Of a stretch of DNA of 64,000 nucleotides, positions 16,735 to 23,380 are shown piece after piece (the stretch's first letter is position 1; each line of letters begins with the position of its first letter). Below the pieces are notes generated by a model, which worked only from the letters and a program-made list of their open reading frames with translations, was not told where the DNA came from and ran no database searches. The DNA comes from JACMJL01 sp963791805 (lineage in GTDB: Bacteria > Bacillota > Clostridia > Clostridiales > Clostridiaceae). The DNA lies in contig CAWBTU010000004.1 in NCBI GenBank assembly GCA_963791805.1, positions 248,001 to 312,000 on the forward strand, read 5' to 3'. A program made the translations under genes and the position numbers.

Positions 16735-17054
16735 ATAAAAAAAGCTACCCTCCTTGACTACTATTTCAAGGACGATAGCAATATGCTTCGTGTTACCACC
16801 TTAATTCATCTACATTTCACAAAATAGATCTCTGCAAGTACGGAATATAATTCGATACTCTGGTGCTATACTGGGCACTCCCACCGTAGCCTATACAATA
16901 AATGTAGTCGGTACGCAGCTCCAAGACCATTTTCAATAATATTCCTTGTACTTGTTCTCACCTTTACAAGCTCTCTGTAACATTTCCTATTATTTACTTT
17001 TCTTTTCACAGCTTTATTTTTATAAATTTTACCAAATAATTATATAATAGTCAA
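16735..17054 (-). promoter_or_regulatory. T-box riboswitch with promoter, upstream of the GNAT gene
   Basis: Minus strand. The promoter is TTGACT (17049-17054), a 17-bp spacer, then TAAAAT (17026-17031). The leader shows Stem I start CAGAGAGC (~16970-16977), a small hairpin with the GGTGAGA loop, the T-box/antiterminator sequence AAGGTGGTAACACG (16789-16802), and a terminator whose long stem (CCTTGA/TCAAGG core) ends in TTTTTTT near 16737. The specifier lies in GAAAATGGTCTTGGAG (around 16919-16934). By comparison with remembered leaders it could be AAU (Asn) or AUG (Met); the T-box UGGU favours a tRNA with discriminator A, which supports Met slightly. The specifier is not settled. Confidence 0.85.
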
Positions 17055-17058
17055 TCTT

Positions 17059-17072
17059 CAAATTACTATTTA
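17059..17072 (+). repeat. S motif (CAAATTACTATTTA)
   Basis: Exact copy of the motif at 15818. It sits five bases upstream of the -35 box of the T-box promoter. Confidence 0.6.
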
Positions 17073-17135
17073 TCTTATGCTTGAAAAATTTACAAATGAT
17101 GCAATTACCTATACATTATTATTTAACTTCTTGTA

Positions 17136-17179
17136 TTTACGACCCTTGGGGGTTTTTATGAGCTAAGCGAATTTGCTAC
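17136..17179 (+). repeat. Palindromic intergenic repeat, family B (copy 1, left end lost)
   Basis: TTTACGACCCTTGGGGGTTT, then TTATGAGCTAAGCGAATTTG and CTAC. It lacks the CAAATTGTTCACAATTTG hairpin of the other two B copies. It is joined directly to a family E copy. Confidence 0.65.
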
Positions 17180-17214
17180 AGAGATTGAAAGTTTGATTAC
17201 AAGCTCTGTTGCTA
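17180..17214 (+). repeat. Palindromic intergenic repeat, family E (copy 4)
   Basis: AGAGATTGAAAGTTTGATTA, then CAAGCTCTGTTGCTA. CAGAG and CTCTG arms can pair. Its terminal CTA is the stop codon (TAG) of the minus-strand gene starting at 17667. Confidence 0.6.
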
Positions 17215-17667
17215 GTATTCTGCTACAATCATTTTTAATTTTAATTTACCAAAACATTTACTTGCTTCATAAATGTCGTGTTTACATGGCGGTTCTACAG
17301 GATTTAGAATTTCAATAACGAATTTTGCAAACCCACAATCCAATTGATATTTTAAATTATTTAAAGTAGTTTCTTTGTTACAACATTGAAGAAAAACATC
17401 CAAATTATTATAGTAACTTCTTTCATAGCTATTAGACATCATTTCTTGCCATACATCAATATCTATGTTATGCCCACAGAAAGGACATGTAATTGTTTCA
17501 AGATTACTACCACAATCAACAAATATAGGATTTGCGAAGCTTTTCCAAGATATTTTATCTGACTGAACATACATTTTTAAAATTTTCACAGCTCTATCAG
17601 CAGCTCGCTCATCAACTGGTAAGTAATCGTAACTTTCCGGTATAATTCTATATATAGCATCTGACAT
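17212..17667 (-). CDS. Hypothetical protein with a zinc-ribbon-like CxxC motif
   Basis: 151 residues starting MSDAIYRIIPESYDYLP, behind GAGAGG. No family recognised with certainty. A single CPFCGH (about residue 62) is followed by a pair CC (about 100) and C (about 130, VEPPCKHDIYEASKCFGKL), so a zinc site built from spaced cysteines and histidines is possible. The sequence is soluble, with no membrane helices. It lies in the array of small unrelated minus-strand genes; the family E repeat overlaps its stop codon. Confidence 0.6.
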   Translation of the reverse strand: MSDAIYRIIPESYDYLPVDERAADRAVKILKMYVQSDKISWKSFANPIFVDCGSNLETITCPFCGHNIDIDVWQEMMSNSYERSYYNNLDVFLQCCNKETTLNNLKYQLDCGFAKFVIEILNPVEPPCKHDIYEASKCFGKLKLKMIVAEY

Positions 17668-17748
17668 AAAAACCTCTCCAATCAAATAAAATTGTTTTCT
17701 TATTGCTATCTCTCAACAAAGTTACTTATTGATTTTACTAGCTTTCAC

Positions 17749-17763
17749 AAAAAAATGAAAGCC
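17749..17763 (-). terminator. Small hairpin downstream of the AbiGi-like gene
   Basis: GCTTTCA and its inverse TGAAAGC enclose an A-rich loop of about seven bases at 17749-17769. It lies 90 bp past the stop codon of the gene at 17856. The T-tract is weak, so terminator activity is uncertain. Confidence 0.35.
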
Positions 17764-17855
17764 GAAAACAAATGAAAAGCAATAATTAAAAAATGCTTTA
17801 TTAGAATAGATTTATTTATGATATCATTTCGGTCGCCATAGTGAGAGCTAAACTC

Positions 17856-18476
17856 TCAAAAAAATAATATACGTAAATTAGTAACAGACTTAATTTCATC
17901 TATTATTGCTTTGTCACATATTTCATAAAACTTCTTATAGATATCTTCGTTAGGTACTACTACTGCTACTTCTGATAACTCAAATTTGAATACATCTGGG
18001 ACACGCCATTCTCTCTCGTGAGTCCAATCAATATAATTGTCATGATTACTTAAATCTAAATTTACTATTCTCCACCACTCTTCTTTAGGAAGATATTTCT
18101 TAGCGTCATCTGCTCTATCGTAAATAACTGGCCTTCCATTCTTATTGTAGACATATGGCTTGCTGAATAATAATCCATAACCCGTATAACGAATTTTTTT
18201 CTCATCTTCTCCCATTCTCAATTTTTGTTGGCAATATATATTTTGAGTAAGTGCGTATAATGGCGCATCTTGAAAGCATATAGCTTTTCTGTTACCGCAA
18301 AGAAAACCAGACTCAGATATACTGCCTTCTATACACTTATCATTCAATATTTTTATTAACACATCTAATGCATCAACTTCAATCCCATCTTCATCAAATG
18401 GTTTAGTTAAGTGAACTAATTGCTCTGTTATGTCATTTCTCTCTGCTATTCTTTTTCGCCAATCTTCTTCCTTCAT
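17856..18476 (-). CDS. AbiGi/DUF2971-like protein (possible phage-defence component)
   Basis: 206 residues. The pattern LVHLTKPF, then DALDVLIKILNDKCIEGS, CGNRKAICFQDAPLYALTQ, YTGYGLLFSKPYVYNKNGRP and DWTHEREWRVPD resembles the DUF2971/AbiGi-type family (conserved CFxDxPL, YGxxFSK and HExEWR blocks). Some members are the antitoxin-like partner of abortive-infection systems; others are of unknown role. There is no neighbouring AbiGii-type nucleotidyltransferase; the next gene upstream is a P-loop kinase. The start MKEEDWRKR is preceded by AAGGGG seven bases away. The assignment rests on motif pattern only. Confidence 0.6.
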   Translation of the reverse strand: MKEEDWRKRIAERNDITEQLVHLTKPFDEDGIEVDALDVLIKILNDKCIEGSISESGFLCGNRKAICFQDAPLYALTQNIYCQQKLRMGEDEKKIRYTGYGLLFSKPYVYNKNGRPVIYDRADDAKKYLPKEEWWRIVNLDLSNHDNYIDWTHEREWRVPDVFKFELSEVAVVVPNEDIYKKFYEICDKAIIDEIKSVTNLRILFF

Positions 18477-18500
18477 TAACTTACCCCTTATTTCAAATTG

Positions 18501-18514
18501 CAATTTGCTATTTA
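18501..18514 (+). repeat. S motif variant (CAATTTGCTATTTA)
   Basis: Overlaps the stop codon of the kinase gene: the minus strand reads AAGTAAATAGCAAATTG, with TAA as the stop. The next gene's ribosome binding site follows 8 bp later. Confidence 0.55.
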
Positions 18515-19015
18515 CTTTATAACATCCTGATAGATTATATCCACTATTTCATTTAAATCCTTATCTTTATACAGTAATACTTCAGGGATAATATCTAATA
18601 AATCTTTTTCATTCCACCATTTTCTCATTTCTTTTTCTCCGAATTCATGCGCATTAGGCTTTTGTTGATGTCGATTTAAGGTTTCTTCAAAAGGTATATC
18701 GAAGTAATATGCAAAAATTTGGTCTTTGAACTCATCCAGTAAATTTTCAAATAAATTTTTATACCACTTTGAATTTAAGATACCTTCTAAAATTACAATA
18801 TTACAATTGCTTTTTCCGTATAGTGCAAGTTCCAATATTAACGGACTGGCTTCTGGATTAGGTCCATCTTTCGCAAATAGTATTTCTCTTCTAACAACAT
18901 CTTGTGAAATTAGCATTGTACCATGTCCAAATTTTCTTTGTAAAGACTTGCCTGTCGTAGTCTTACCACTTCCAGAGTTACCTCTTAGTATTATTAGCTT
19001 CGCCACTCCATCCAT
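18512..19015 (-). CDS. P-loop kinase-like ATPase (AAA_33/zeta-toxin-like)
   Basis: About 167 residues. A Walker A motif is at the very N-terminus: AKLIILRGNSGSGKTTTGKS. A LISQDVVRREILFAKDGPNP block and IVILEGILNSKWYKNLFENL (Walker-B-like strand) follow, then AYYFDIPFEETLNRHQ with a lid Arg/His. This is the small-molecule or RNA kinase layout of AAA_33/zeta-toxin-like proteins. There is no linked epsilon-type antitoxin, so a toxin role is unlikely. The start is placed at MDGVAKL because upstream Met/Leu codons crowd the AGAAGG site. The phosphate acceptor is unknown. Confidence 0.75.
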   Translation of the reverse strand: MDGVAKLIILRGNSGSGKTTTGKSLQRKFGHGTMLISQDVVRREILFAKDGPNPEASPLILELALYGKSNCNIVILEGILNSKWYKNLFENLLDEFKDQIFAYYFDIPFEETLNRHQQKPNAHEFGEKEMRKWWNEKDLLDIIPEVLLYKDKDLNEIVDIIYQDVIK

Positions 19016-19057
19016 CAAATATTTCATCCTTCTCAATCCATTAATATTAGAATTTAT

Positions 19058-19414
19058 TTACCATATTTTTATTTTTTCAGTAAAAACTTCTTGCCCATTT
19101 TTCTTTGCTATAACAGTTAAGGAGCAAGGAATAAAACTACTCCCCCTATACTCTGGTTTGCACTCATAGCCATTAACCTTTTCCTGTTTTAGTAAATCTT
19201 CAACCATATCATCATATCTATCTTTTAATGTAACTACTACCGGTGGCACATATAATGTATTCTGAAGAACAGGCTGACCGTTAAAACGTAACGGCATCAA
19301 ATAAAGTGGTTCAAGAGTCTTTTTCTCATATAGTTCTTGAGCTTTTTCATTAGAATCAATTTCAGTAAAATCTAATTTGTTTGTATCCTTTTTAAAAAAA
19401 TTTAATAATCCCAT
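19058..19414 (-). CDS. Hypothetical protein
   Basis: 118 residues, no family recognised. It starts MGLLNFFKKDTNKLDFTEID (a Phe/Lys-rich N-terminus like that of small DUF-type clostridial proteins), has a central PLYLMPLRFNGQPVLQNTLY, and ends TVIAKKNGQEVFTEKIKIW, which looks like a beta-rich domain. No signal or membrane helix. AAGGAGAG precedes the ATG, directly behind an S motif. It lies 43 bp upstream of the kinase start and may be co-transcribed with it. Confidence 0.6.
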   Translation of the reverse strand: MGLLNFFKKDTNKLDFTEIDSNEKAQELYEKKTLEPLYLMPLRFNGQPVLQNTLYVPPVVVTLKDRYDDMVEDLLKQEKVNGYECKPEYRGSSFIPCSLTVIAKKNGQEVFTEKIKIW

Positions 19415-19430
19415 TTCTTACTCTCCTTTA

Positions 19431-19444
19431 CAAATTACTATTTA
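19431..19444 (+). repeat. S motif (CAAATTACTATTTA)
   Basis: Exact copy, lying between the DUF3795 gene end (19472) and the ribosome binding site of the gene at 19414 (minus strand: TAAATAGTAATTTG then TAAAGGAG). Confidence 0.6.
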
Positions 19445-19471
19445 TAATGTTTAACCTTAAATGGGAAATTA

Positions 19472-19843
19472 TCAAATTCCATATTTAATAAAGGATATTA
19501 AATCCTCAACATTATCAAAATCATCATAATCTCCATTTATTCCTTTTCTATGATAGACTACTCCATTTTTTTCATTTTTATCTAAACAATCAAGAAGTTC
19601 TTCAATTCCATATCGCTTAATGAACAAAGTAAATCCATAGGGTTTTATTTTGTTTAGCAATCCTATATGACATTCTTCTTTACATAAATAACAAGCAGTT
19701 ATATCTTTTTTAATAGAACATTTGCGATTTTCGCACCATTCTTTATCTGGACATTCACCTGAATTACAACCAGAACATTTTTCATTCTCTGAACACAGGC
19801 AACAAGCAAGTCCACAACGTGCAATTCCTAATTCTCTTCTCAT
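19472..19843 (-). CDS. DUF3795 family cysteine-rich protein
   Basis: 123 residues with many cysteines in the N-terminal half: IARCGLACCLCSENEKCSGC, GECPDKEWCENRKCSI and ITACYLCKEECHIGLLN. The arrangement is that of DUF3795 proteins, presumed metal-binding (zinc or iron-sulfur) and of unknown function, common in clostridial accessory regions. The C-terminal part (NGDYDDFDNVEDLISFIKYG) is acidic. The ribosome binding site AGGAGG is close to the ATG. It lies between two unrelated small genes with an S motif on its 3' side. Confidence 0.8.
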   Translation of the reverse strand: MRRELGIARCGLACCLCSENEKCSGCNSGECPDKEWCENRKCSIKKDITACYLCKEECHIGLLNKIKPYGFTLFIKRYGIEELLDCLDKNEKNGVVYHRKGINGDYDDFDNVEDLISFIKYGI

Positions 19844-19873
19844 TATTACACCTCCTAAAATTGAAATTTATGT

Positions 19874-20287
19874 TTAAAGAGTTTTAGTAAAATAGTAACG
19901 TTTTCCAGTGACAGGATAGTTTTCTAATGTAAACACTTCCTTGTATCCATGCTTTTTATAGAATTCAGGTGCTTGAAAACTAAAAGTATCTAAAAATGAA
20001 TACTTGCAACCACGCTCTTTCGCTGTTTTTTCTGCCTGATTTAAAATATTACTTCCAAAACTATGTCCTCTTAATTCTTCACTAACCCATAGAAATTTTA
20101 TAAACAACCAATTACCATGTGTATTTCCAATTAGACCAGCAATTTTTTTGCCTGCTTCATCTTGCAAATAAACCCCTAAATCCTTTGGGTTTTTATCTTC
20201 AATTCTCGCTAAATTATATTCTAATAAACCTTGAAAAATAATATCTTCATCTTGTTCTTTAATTTCATCAGTAATCTCAATTTTCAT
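19874..20287 (-). CDS. GNAT family N-acetyltransferase
   Basis: 137 residues, a short GNAT domain. LWVSEELRGHSFGSNILNQA provides the acetyl-CoA loop (R-G-x-x-x-G, about residues 74-93), and FLDTFSFQAPEFYKKHGYKE gives the C-terminal motif B with the FYKKHGY signature. Start MKIEITDEI with AGGAGG six bases upstream; the longer frame's ten extra residues are not supported. Similar to small GNATs of unknown substrate. It lies 30 bp upstream of the DUF3795 gene, so the two may share a transcript. Confidence 0.85.
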   Translation of the reverse strand: MKIEITDEIKEQDEDIIFQGLLEYNLARIEDKNPKDLGVYLQDEAGKKIAGLIGNTHGNWLFIKFLWVSEELRGHSFGSNILNQAEKTAKERGCKYSFLDTFSFQAPEFYKKHGYKEVFTLENYPVTGKRYYFTKTL

Positions 20288-20320
20288 TCTATACCTCCTT
20301 TGTTGGCATTGAAACATAGT

Positions 20321-20725
20321 TAAATTACTATTTATATGTTTCTACTAAATCAAAATTTCAAGGTAAGCAACTAAATTGCTCATGTCATATTCTTTATATA
20401 CCCCTTTAATATTATCATAAAATATTCCATCTTTATGCAAAAGAAAATGCCCATGCTCACTCAAAATACAGCAGTTCGGTAATTCAGCCTGTTTGCCTCT
20501 CGTATATTTCATTTTTTCTGCATGAGGAATTTTATATAAATCTAAACCTATAAACAGTTTTCTACCAGACATTTTGCTTTTTCCACACTTAGTATATTCT
20601 ACAATCTCCTTAACACTTTTATTAGTTAAAAGAGCAATACACACTTGTCCACATAAACCTTCTAATGGCTGAGATAAAATTTCAGTATTTAACATTTTTT
20701 CTGCCCTCCTTTGAATTATTTTCAT
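20321..20725 (-). repeat. ~405-bp direct repeat, copy 2
   Basis: Second copy of the segment at 15818-16222, including an S motif (TAAATTACTATTTA, 20321-20334) at its 3' edge and the whole small papain-like gene. Differences are scattered substitutions, mostly silent or conservative. Confidence 0.85.
20345..20695 (-). CDS. Small papain-like/C39-like protein, copy 2 (hypothetical)
   Basis: 116 residues, start MLNTEILSQPLEGLCGQVCI, about 93% identical to the protein of 15842-16192. The candidate active-site residues (Cys of GQVC, His of EHGHFLL, Asn of FYDN) are kept. AAGGAGGG lies eight bases upstream. Retention of both reading frames suggests the duplication is recent or that both copies are under selection. 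Function unknown. Confidence 0.65.
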   Translation of the reverse strand: MLNTEILSQPLEGLCGQVCIALLTNKSVKEIVEYTKCGKSKMSGRKLFIGLDLYKIPHAEKMKYTRGKQAELPNCCILSEHGHFLLHKDGIFYDNIKGVYKEYDMSNLVAYLEILI

Positions 20726-20899
20726 TTTATATAGAAAAGTTATTTTTATATTATTTTCAAATTGGAATTTGAAAGTGCAATTTAACTTACAGGTATTCTT
20801 CTAAATACCTCTTTTGAGTGTGGCTATCACAATACTAAAACAAAAAATCCCCTTGCCCAAAGATAAGAAGATCTATAAACCTATATTATTTTGCTTCAC

Positions 20900-21781
20900 T
20901 CAGTCCATCATATTCTTTTTTATTTCCGCTACCCTTTCTACTGATAATCCCGTACCCTTAGCTACTATTTCTTCACTTACTCCTAGTTTCAGAAAATTTA
21001 AAGCATCCTCTATTGCTTTGTTTTCTATTCCAATTGTTATTCCTTCCTCTTTTGCAGTTTTAATTCTTGTCATTTGGTCATGGATTTCTGCTTTTCTTGC
21101 TTCATATCCCATTCTTGCGTTTTCATTCTTACTCATGACCTGCAATTGATTGTACGCTTTCCCTATTTCTTCATTTTTTTGTGCTAGCATCTCCATTACC
21201 TCCTTCGATTTCGCCGCAATAAATTCCATCCATTGAGTTATCGCCGCACCTTCATCTTTTTCTATGCCTTCCTTTTCAAGCTTTGGAAGCTCTAAGAATC
21301 TTATTTCTAATACTTCTGTTAATCTATAACGCGATTCATCTTCTGTAATATGATAGCTCGAATGTATCTTGTTTAACGGTGTACATTCAAAATCTAATAT
21401 GTTTATAGTTATACATTTTTTAAGCTTATCATAAGTATCTCCTGCTTTTATTTGTTCTATATACATCTTACCCCAATAGAACATGGTTCTTTCTGCCATG
21501 TATTCTGTTGGTAGTATTTGAATTTCTATATCTATCTCTTTGCCTTCTTTTGTTTTGGCCCTTACATCTAAGATTCCTTTTTTATCTTCTTTGAACTTTC
21601 TTGGTAATTCACTATTTATTATTGTAAGTTCATTAAGCTCATCTTTAGGTACATCTAGTATTGCGCAGAGTAGTGCTCTTAGTAAATCTATATTCTTCGA
21701 ATCTCCAAATAGCAGCTTAAAAGCAAAATCGATTTTGGGAGACATTATGAAATTATCATCTTCTATTTTTGCTTTAACCAT
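20900..21781 (-). CDS. Rpn family recombination-promoting nuclease / PD-(D/E)XK transposase-like protein
   Basis: 293 residues, full length. The N-terminal nuclease domain begins MSPKIDFAFKLLFGDSKNID and continues to LDVRAKTKEGKEIDIEIQIL, which holds the D-x(n)-E-x-Q catalytic core (about residues 77-96) of PDDEXK_2/Rpn proteins. A middle segment, AERTMFYWGKMYIEQIKAGD, is typical of the family. The C-terminal tail (ALNFLKLGVSEEIVAKGTGL, then SVERVAEIKK) is the short repeat-like end seen in many clostridial homologues. Rpn proteins cut DNA and promote RecA-independent recombination. A 5'-truncated second copy is at 30186-30947; both share conserved flanking DNA. Confidence 0.88.
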   Translation of the reverse strand: MVKAKIEDDNFIMSPKIDFAFKLLFGDSKNIDLLRALLCAILDVPKDELNELTIINSELPRKFKEDKKGILDVRAKTKEGKEIDIEIQILPTEYMAERTMFYWGKMYIEQIKAGDTYDKLKKCITINILDFECTPLNKIHSSYHITEDESRYRLTEVLEIRFLELPKLEKEGIEKDEGAAITQWMEFIAAKSKEVMEMLAQKNEEIGKAYNQLQVMSKNENARMGYEARKAEIHDQMTRIKTAKEEGITIGIENKAIEDALNFLKLGVSEEIVAKGTGLSVERVAEIKKNMMD

Positions 21782-21847
21782 ATCATCACTTCCTGATGAT
21801 ATTTTTGACTGTCTTTAATGATTATATTCATGTTTCATACCTTAATT

Positions 21848-21990
21848 TTAGCAGAAAATTGAAGTTTATTCCACAATGTTTATTATAAATAGAACCACTT
21901 TACAATTAACGAATACAACATTTAAAAACTAAAAATCTTATGTTTTTAAAAACTTAAGAACGTAAGAAGCAATAGTCATACTAGGGATTA
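21848..21990 (-). repeat. Repeat C, copy 1 (upstream flank of the Rpn gene)
   Basis: AGCAGAAAATTGAAGTTTAT through AACGTAAGAAGCAATAGTCA. The same sequence lies upstream of the second Rpn copy (30963-31107) and alone at 28017-28157. Here it breaks off into a family A repeat. Confidence 0.75.
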
Positions 21991-22040
21991 AATTGGTTTT
22001 TTCGAATATAGCTGCATAAGGGTGATTATATATTTTTATA

Positions 22041-22105
22041 ATCTTTACATAAATGAAAAAATTATCACTCCTGAGGTCGTTGCGAAACAAAGTTGAGCTT
22101 GCTAA
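22041..22105 (+). repeat. Palindromic intergenic repeat, family A (copy 1)
   Basis: ATCTTTACATAAATGAAAAA, then TCACTCCTGAGGTCGTTGCG and AAACAAAGTTGAGCTTGCTA. It joins directly, at 22108, to the truncated trpS pseudogene. Confidence 0.7.
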
Positions 22106-22107
22106 AT

Positions 22108-22740
22108 CAAAGTATTTATGATGTTGCAATTGACAATTTATCGGTTGGATTAGATCCAAATAATATAACTATGTTTTTACAGTCTAAAATAAGTACCATT
22201 GCAGAGTTGACCATATTCTATTCAATGTTTGTTTCGGTAAACTCATTACGTCATAATCCAACTATAAAAACAGAAGCAAAGCAATATGGATACGACGATT
22301 TAAGTTATGGTTTTTTAGGCTACCCAGTTAGTCAAACAGCTGATATAACCTTCTGCAATGCTGATTTAGTTCCAGTTGGAGATGACCAACTTCCACATAT
22401 GGAACAAGCAAGAAAAATTGCAAGACGATTTAATGATTTATATAGGATAAAGGTAATCCTGATGTATGTATGGTAAGCAAATATCATGAAGTTTAATCAT
22501 AGTGAGTATGAAAATATTTGTGAAATGTGCAGAAATGCTAGTATTGGGTGTGTAGCTTGTAAAAATCTTTTAGCAGAAAAAATTAATTCACTTATTTCTC
22601 CCTTTAGAGAGAAACGAGCTTATTATGAAGAACATAAAGGTGAAGTACGTGATATTATACTTGCAGGAAGTGAAAAAGCAAATATGATTGACAATAAAAC
22701 AGTTGAAGCAGTTAAAAGTGCTATGAGCCTTGACATATAA
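22108..22740 (+). pseudogene. trpS: Tryptophanyl-tRNA synthetase remnant
   Basis: Translates to a TrpRS with both ends of the middle region preserved: QSIYDVAIDNLSVGLDPNNI, SLRHNPTIKTEAKQYGYDDL, GYPVSQTADITFCNADLVPV and HMEQARKIARRFNDLYR. It then jumps to GNPDVCMVSKYHE and, in another frame, NICEMCRNASIGCVACKNLL to the C-terminus MSLDI. The N-terminal HIGH part (about the first 90 residues) is missing, an internal block with the KMSKS loop is deleted (near 22450), and a single-base frameshift follows (near 22487). It is therefore inactive. The 5' break coincides with a family A repeat. A functional trpS must exist elsewhere. Confidence 0.9.
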
Positions 22741-22852
22741 TAGTAGGTAATTCTGCCAAGGATAACTTCTGGATAAAAATAGATAAAATTGTAAAACAAT
22801 AAAGTTAGCAATTTTGAGAAATAGAAAGAAGAATACGAGAAGGAAATGAATT

Positions 22853-22935
22853 ATGGGATTCAATATAATTAATATGAATACTTGGGATAGAAAGGACTGT
22901 TTTAATCATTTTTTAAATAATGCAAAATGTACATA
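22853..22935 (+). pseudogene. Chloramphenicol acetyltransferase N-terminal remnant
   Basis: An ATG behind AGAAGGAAATG opens MGFNIINMNTWDRKDCFNHF then LNNAKCTY, matching the N-terminus of CatA/CatP-type chloramphenicol acetyltransferases (NxWxRKxxFxHF...CTY). After CTY the similarity stops, and the DNA continues with CATTTATGTAAAAAT (22936-22950), the same 15 bases as one hairpin arm of family A repeats in inverse orientation. Only ~28 codons remain of a ~215-codon gene. Confidence 0.75.
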
Positions 22936-22950
22936 CATTTATGTAAAAAT

Positions 22951-23380
22951 AATACAAAGGCAGGAGTTGGCTTCTTACAAAAACTGAAACAGACTTTGTT
23001 GCTTGAGCACAGTCTTCCAACTCCAAACTAAAGCACAGTCTCATTTCTCCTGAATAAATTGTTGAAAAATCAAGGAAAAATAATTATAATCAAATTATGC
23101 ACTAATGACAAATTAGCTAAATACTTCAAAGCTAACACTCATCGATTATACTTACTACAAAGTTTTATCGCAAAGAGTAAGTTGCAAATTGATTAAATTG
23201 TGAAAAGGTGAGGATCCATAACTTTAAGAAGTACTTTATCCAGAGAATATGGCAAAGAAAAGAGGATTAAAAATGTATAAGAAATATATTAAGCTAATTG
23301 TTTGTTGTTTTGATGCTAAGAAATAATTAAAAATCTCTCCTATTTGATTGAAGAGAAATTTGCATTTTTGAGGTGAGAAG
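22951..23380. other. Non-coding stretch before the nucleotidyltransferase gene
   Basis: About 430 bases. A CAGGAGTTGG / CCAACTCC pair (near 22962 and 23016) and repeated ACAGTCT words are visible. An ATG at about 23249 opens only a 25-codon frame. No gene recognised; the last part carries the promoter of the gene at 23381. Confidence 0.4.

Noticed and set aside
18512..19015. Zeta toxin of a toxin-antitoxin pair
   Set aside because: No epsilon-like antitoxin nearby; the protein is short and could equally be a metabolite kinase.
21938..22159. 73-codon minus-strand open frame across repeat C and the start of trpS
   Set aside because: It runs through two repeat elements and an antisense part of trpS and lacks a ribosome binding site; only its last 18 codons match the small open frame conserved in the C-D units.
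22588..22863. Minus-strand frames opposite the trpS C-terminus
   Set aside because: Hydrophobic antisense translation of an AT-rich gene; no start signal.
23249..23326. 25-codon open frame starting MAKKRGLKMYKKYIKLI
   Set aside because: Too short, no clear ribosome binding site, no similarity recognised; probably chance or a stump.
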